NCBI RefSeq assembly: GCF_030159595.1
Contig: NZ_BSKJ01000003.1
Coordinates: 310,001 to 374,000, forward strand
Reading direction: 5' to 3'
Length of the DNA: 64,000 nt
Source of the DNA: Pseudomonas putida
Lineage (GTDB): Bacteria; Pseudomonadota; Gammaproteobacteria; Pseudomonadales; Pseudomonadaceae
In this document: positions 61,373-64,000 of the stretch, piece by piece
Layout: every line of letters begins with the position of its first letter
Numbering within the stretch: position 1 is the stretch's first letter
Made by a program: the position numbers and the translations under genes
The notes under the pieces: model-generated
What the model saw: the letters and a program-made list of their open reading frames with translations, nothing else
Databases searched by the model: none
Told to the model about the DNA's origin: nothing

Positions 61373-61944
61373 ACGGTTTGCGCGCAGTGGTCATCGGTGC
61401 TTCGGCTGGCGGCGTGTCGGCGCTGTTCACGGTGTTGGGCGCGTTGCCGGCGGGCTTCGCCATTCCGGTGCTGTGCGTGCTGCATCTGCCGGATAACCGC
61501 CACAGTCAACTGGCCGAAGTGTTGCAGCGTCGCCTGCTCCGGCCAGTGCACGAAGCACGCGATAAGGAACCCGTGCGGGCAGGGCAGATCTACGTTGCCG
61601 GGCCGCGCTACCACCTGTCGGTGGAGCGCGATTTCACCCTGTCGCTGAGCCAGGAGCCGCCGGTGCATTTTTCCAGGCCGGCAATCGACTACTTGTTCAT
61701 GTCTGCTGCCGACGCCTACGGCGATGGCCTGCTTGGCGTGCTGCTCACCGGTGCCAATGAAGATGGTGCCCAAGGGCTTGCCTATATCAAGAACAATGGG
61801 GGCCGAACCATCGTTCAGGACCCCCGTGACGCACAGGTGGCGCTGATGCCGGAAGCCGCCCTGGCTCTGCATCGTCCCGACCATATTCTTTCTCTGAGTG
61901 GCATCGAGCAATTGCTCGCTGCCCTGGAACCTAGCACATGCTAA
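61369..61944 (+). CDS. cheB: CheB-type methylesterase catalytic domain
   Basis: A 191-aa stand-alone CheB catalytic domain without a receiver: Ser12 (GASAGG), His39 (VLHLP) and Asp in TGANEDGA form the triad. It should remove methyl groups or deamidate targets of the neighbouring CheR. It overlaps cheR by ATGA and the next kinase gene by 7 bp. Confidence 0.92.
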   Translation: MNGLRAVVIGASAGGVSALFTVLGALPAGFAIPVLCVLHLPDNRHSQLAEVLQRRLLRPVHEARDKEPVRAGQIYVAGPRYHLSVERDFTLSLSQEPPVHFSRPAIDYLFMSAADAYGDGLLGVLLTGANEDGAQGLAYIKNNGGRTIVQDPRDAQVALMPEAALALHRPDHILSLSGIEQLLAALEPSTC

Positions 61945-63164
61945 GCCACACCATCGCCAAACTGCTGATCGTCGACGACCTGCCGGAGAACCTGCTGGCC
62001 CTCGACGCCCTGATCCAGGGTGTGGACCGCGAGGTGCACCAGGCCCAGTCTGCCGAGGCCGCATTGTCGCTGCTGCTGGAGCACGAGTTTGCCTTGGCCA
62101 TTCTCGATGTGCAGATGCCAGGCATGAACGGTTTCGAGCTGGCCGAGCTGATGCGCGGCACGGAAAAGACCCGTAATATCCCCATCGTTTTCGTCACCGC
62201 TGCCGGGCGCGAGATGAACTATGCCTTCAAGGGCTACGAAAGCGGCGCAGTGGACTTTCTGCACAAACCGCTCGACACCTTGGCGGTGAAGAGCAAGGTG
62301 TCGGTGTTCGTCGACCTGTACCGCCAGCGCAAGGTACTCGACCGCCAGTTGCAGGCACTGGAGCGCAGCCGTCAGGAGCAGGAGCAACTGCTGGCCCAGT
62401 TGCAGACGGCGCGGGGCGAGCTGGAGCATGCCGTGCGCATGCGTGATGATTTCATGTCGATCGTCTCCCACGAGGTGCGCACGCCGCTCAATGGGCTGAT
62501 CCTGGAAACCCAGTTGCGCAAGATGCACTTGGCGCGTGGCAACCTCGCTGCATTCAGCGGCGATAAGTTGCAGGCCATGGTCGAGCGCGACGAGCGGCAG
62601 ATCAACAGCCTGATTCGCCTGGTCGAAGACATGCTCGATGTGTCGCGTATCCGTACCGGCAAGTTGTCGCTGCGGCCCAAGGCCTTTGACCTGAGTCAGC
62701 TGGTACATGGCCTGGTGGAGAATTTCGCTGCACAGGCGACGGCGCTGGATACGCATATCGAATTGCAACCCTGCGAGCCGCTGCCGGGAGAGTGGGACGA
62801 GTTTCGTATTGAACAAGTGGTGGCCAATTTGCTGTCTAATGCTTTGCGTTATGGTGAGCGCAAGCCGGTGAAGGTGCGTGTGTTCGAGCAGGATGGCCTG
62901 GCGTGCGTGCAGGTGCAGGACCAGGGCATCGGTATTGGCAGGGCCAACCAGCAACGCATTTTTCAGCAGTTCGAGCGGCTCGCCACTCAGCAAGCCAGCG
63001 GCGGGCTTGGGCTGGGGTTATATATCTCGGAGCAGATCGTGCAGGCCCATGGCGGGCGTTTACGGGTTGAAAGTGAAGAGGGCAAAGGCGCCACCTTCAC
63101 CTTGCAGCTGCCGCGGGCTACATTCGAACAACAAAACGACCAGGCGCGGGCAACCTCTGCGTGA
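61938..63164 (+). CDS. Receiver-histidine kinase hybrid (cytoplasmic)
   Basis: A 408-aa protein: N-terminal receiver with Asp57 (AILDVQMPG), coiled coil, HisKA with His178 (VSHEVRTPLN) and HATPase (N-box NLLSNALRYG, G-boxes DQGIGIG and GGLGLGLY). There are no membrane segments. It probably receives phosphate or signal from the upstream three-receiver kinase. It is co-translated with cheB. Confidence 0.92.
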   Translation: MLSHTIAKLLIVDDLPENLLALDALIQGVDREVHQAQSAEAALSLLLEHEFALAILDVQMPGMNGFELAELMRGTEKTRNIPIVFVTAAGREMNYAFKGYESGAVDFLHKPLDTLAVKSKVSVFVDLYRQRKVLDRQLQALERSRQEQEQLLAQLQTARGELEHAVRMRDDFMSIVSHEVRTPLNGLILETQLRKMHLARGNLAAFSGDKLQAMVERDERQINSLIRLVEDMLDVSRIRTGKLSLRPKAFDLSQLVHGLVENFAAQATALDTHIELQPCEPLPGEWDEFRIEQVVANLLSNALRYGERKPVKVRVFEQDGLACVQVQDQGIGIGRANQQRIFQQFERLATQQASGGLGLGLYISEQIVQAHGGRLRVESEEGKGATFTLQLPRATFEQQNDQARATSA

Positions 63165-63208
63165 GCCTGGGGTCTGATGGCCAACTGTAAGTATTTCAAG
63201 GCGTTAAC

Positions 63209-63586
63209 ATGAGTGAAGATGCACAAGATGTGGTTCTCGTCGTCGAGGATGAGCCGGCGATTCGCATGATCTTGCGTGACTACCTGGCGGGTGAGGGGTA
63301 CCACGTGCTGGTGGCAGAGGACGGCGAGCAGGCGTTCGCGATCCTGGCCAGCAAGCCGCACCTGGACTTGATGGTGACGGACTTCCGCTTGCCGGGGGGG
63401 ATCTCCGGGGTGGAGATTGCCGAGCCTGCGGTGAAGTTGCGGCCGGACCTGAAGGTGATCTTCATCAGTGGCTACCCGGCTGAAATTCTCGAATCGGGCA
63501 GCCCGATCACCCGCAAGGCACCGATCCTGGCCAAGCCGTTTGACCTGGATACCTTGCATGAGCAGATCCAGGCACTCCTGCGTTGA
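63209..63586 (+). CDS. Single-domain response regulator
   Basis: A 125-aa receiver with acidic pocket in VVEDEP, phospho-acceptor Asp58 (MVTDFRLPGG), SGYP and Lys in LAKPFD. It is the last gene of the CheR/CheB/kinase cluster, 44 bp after the hybrid kinase, and has no output domain. Confidence 0.9.
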   Translation: MSEDAQDVVLVVEDEPAIRMILRDYLAGEGYHVLVAEDGEQAFAILASKPHLDLMVTDFRLPGGISGVEIAEPAVKLRPDLKVIFISGYPAEILESGSPITRKAPILAKPFDLDTLHEQIQALLR

Positions 63587-63648
63587 GGTCTGCAGGTAAA
63601 GCGCTATTCCTGTGGGAGCGGCTCAAACCGGTCCCATAAGGGCCGTGC

Positions 63649-64000
63649 CTACCGTAGGGTTCTTTCGATCCCGCCTACCAGCATGCTTTCCATCAACCCC
63701 AACCCTTGTTCCTCGGGAAGCGCCTTCAACATCCCCGGCAACTGGTTCAGCAGCGTCGCCACCACATGCGCCGTCGCCACCAGCGCTTCCCCTTGCAGCT
63801 TCGCCTGCGGCGCAATCAGTCTCAACAACCCCGCCTCATAACGCGAACGCAACAAAGCCAGGCGCGCCCGCTGCTCGTCGCTCAGGCAGCACAAGTCCCG
63901 CTCGGCCAGCCGGAACTGCATCGGCCGCTCGGCATGCAGCTGCCAGTGCGCCGCAATCAGGCAGCTCAAGACCGACGCCCCGCGGGCCATGGCCCGACGG
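63649..64000 (-). CDS. TetR-family regulator, C-terminal part (cut by window edge)
   Basis: The frame is open to the right edge, so only the C-terminal ligand-binding region is visible (AAHWQLHAERPMQFRLAERDLCC...RYEAGLLRLIAPQAKLQGEALVATAHVVATLLNQLPGML). This matches the C-terminal domain of TetR/AcrR regulators; the HTH lies outside the window. It is convergent with the response regulator. Confidence 0.6.
   Translation of the reverse strand, partial: RRAMARGASVLSCLIAAHWQLHAERPMQFRLAERDLCCLSDEQRARLALLRSRYEAGLLRLIAPQAKLQGEALVATAHVVATLLNQLPGMLKALPEEQGLGLMESMLVGGIERTLR

Overview
The window is bacterial, GC-rich DNA that fits the Pseudomonas putida group. The evidence is a right-hand core block (about 51.1-64 kb) holding an SdhL-type shikimate dehydrogenase homologue, glyoxalase I, an MvaT/MvaU-type H-NS protein, an OprD porin, CobF and a CheR/CheB/hybrid-kinase cluster, in an order I associate with P. 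putida. I made no database comparison; every assignment comes from reading the sequence.

Layout. (1) About 0.4-36.1 kb is a nearly complete lambdoid/HK97-type siphoprophage. It has an S24 repressor and a divergent Cro-like gene, an O/P-like replication pair, recombination and nuclease genes with an internally placed tyrosine recombinase, a Q-like antiterminator, holin, HNH nuclease and terminases, then portal, ClpP-type protease, HK97 capsid, head-tail connectors, tail tube, a -1 frameshifted tail chaperone, tape measure, tail tip and fibre, GH24 endolysin and an Rz/Rz1 pair. The right end carries accessory genes: an AT-rich membrane protein, two small paralogues bracketing a cargo locus, an SRAP protein, UmuD/UmuC-type SOS genes and an HNH protein. 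(2) About 36.5-42.8 kb is a metal-resistance island. A CsoR/RcnR-type repressor with poly-C/poly-G operators sits with a His-rich periplasmic protein, a HupE/UreJ-like membrane protein, a membrane-anchored protein, a 40-aa His-rich lipoprotein and an NreB/NrsD-like efflux pump; chromate genes chrB-chrA follow. (3) About 42.9-51.1 kb is mosaic: an internally deleted IS5-family element that has replaced the end of an acyltransferase gene, a frameshifted phage-like gene, a large membrane protein of unknown function, and a remnant prophage/bacteriocin-like regulatory locus (PL7 polysaccharide lyase, SOS-controlled DUF1654 protein, second S24 repressor, TM/coiled-coil protein). (4) About 51.1-64 kb is core genome, ending in a TetR gene cut by the window edge.

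How the parts work together. Three LexA boxes (33.2, 36.2 and 49.1 kb) put the prophage UmuDC/SRAP pair, a short repeated module and the DUF1654 gene under the host SOS response. The two S24 repressors share a very similar C-terminal half but have different DNA-binding halves and visibly different operators: ATGCAC-N2-GTGCAT at 1.7 kb and TTAGC-N5-GCTAA at 50.3 kb. The second operator also lies in tandem upstream of the polysaccharide lyase gene, so that lyase is probably a repressor-controlled member of the second element. In the metal island, one regulator and two matching poly-C/poly-G operators tie the divergent operon and the distant efflux pump into one regulon.
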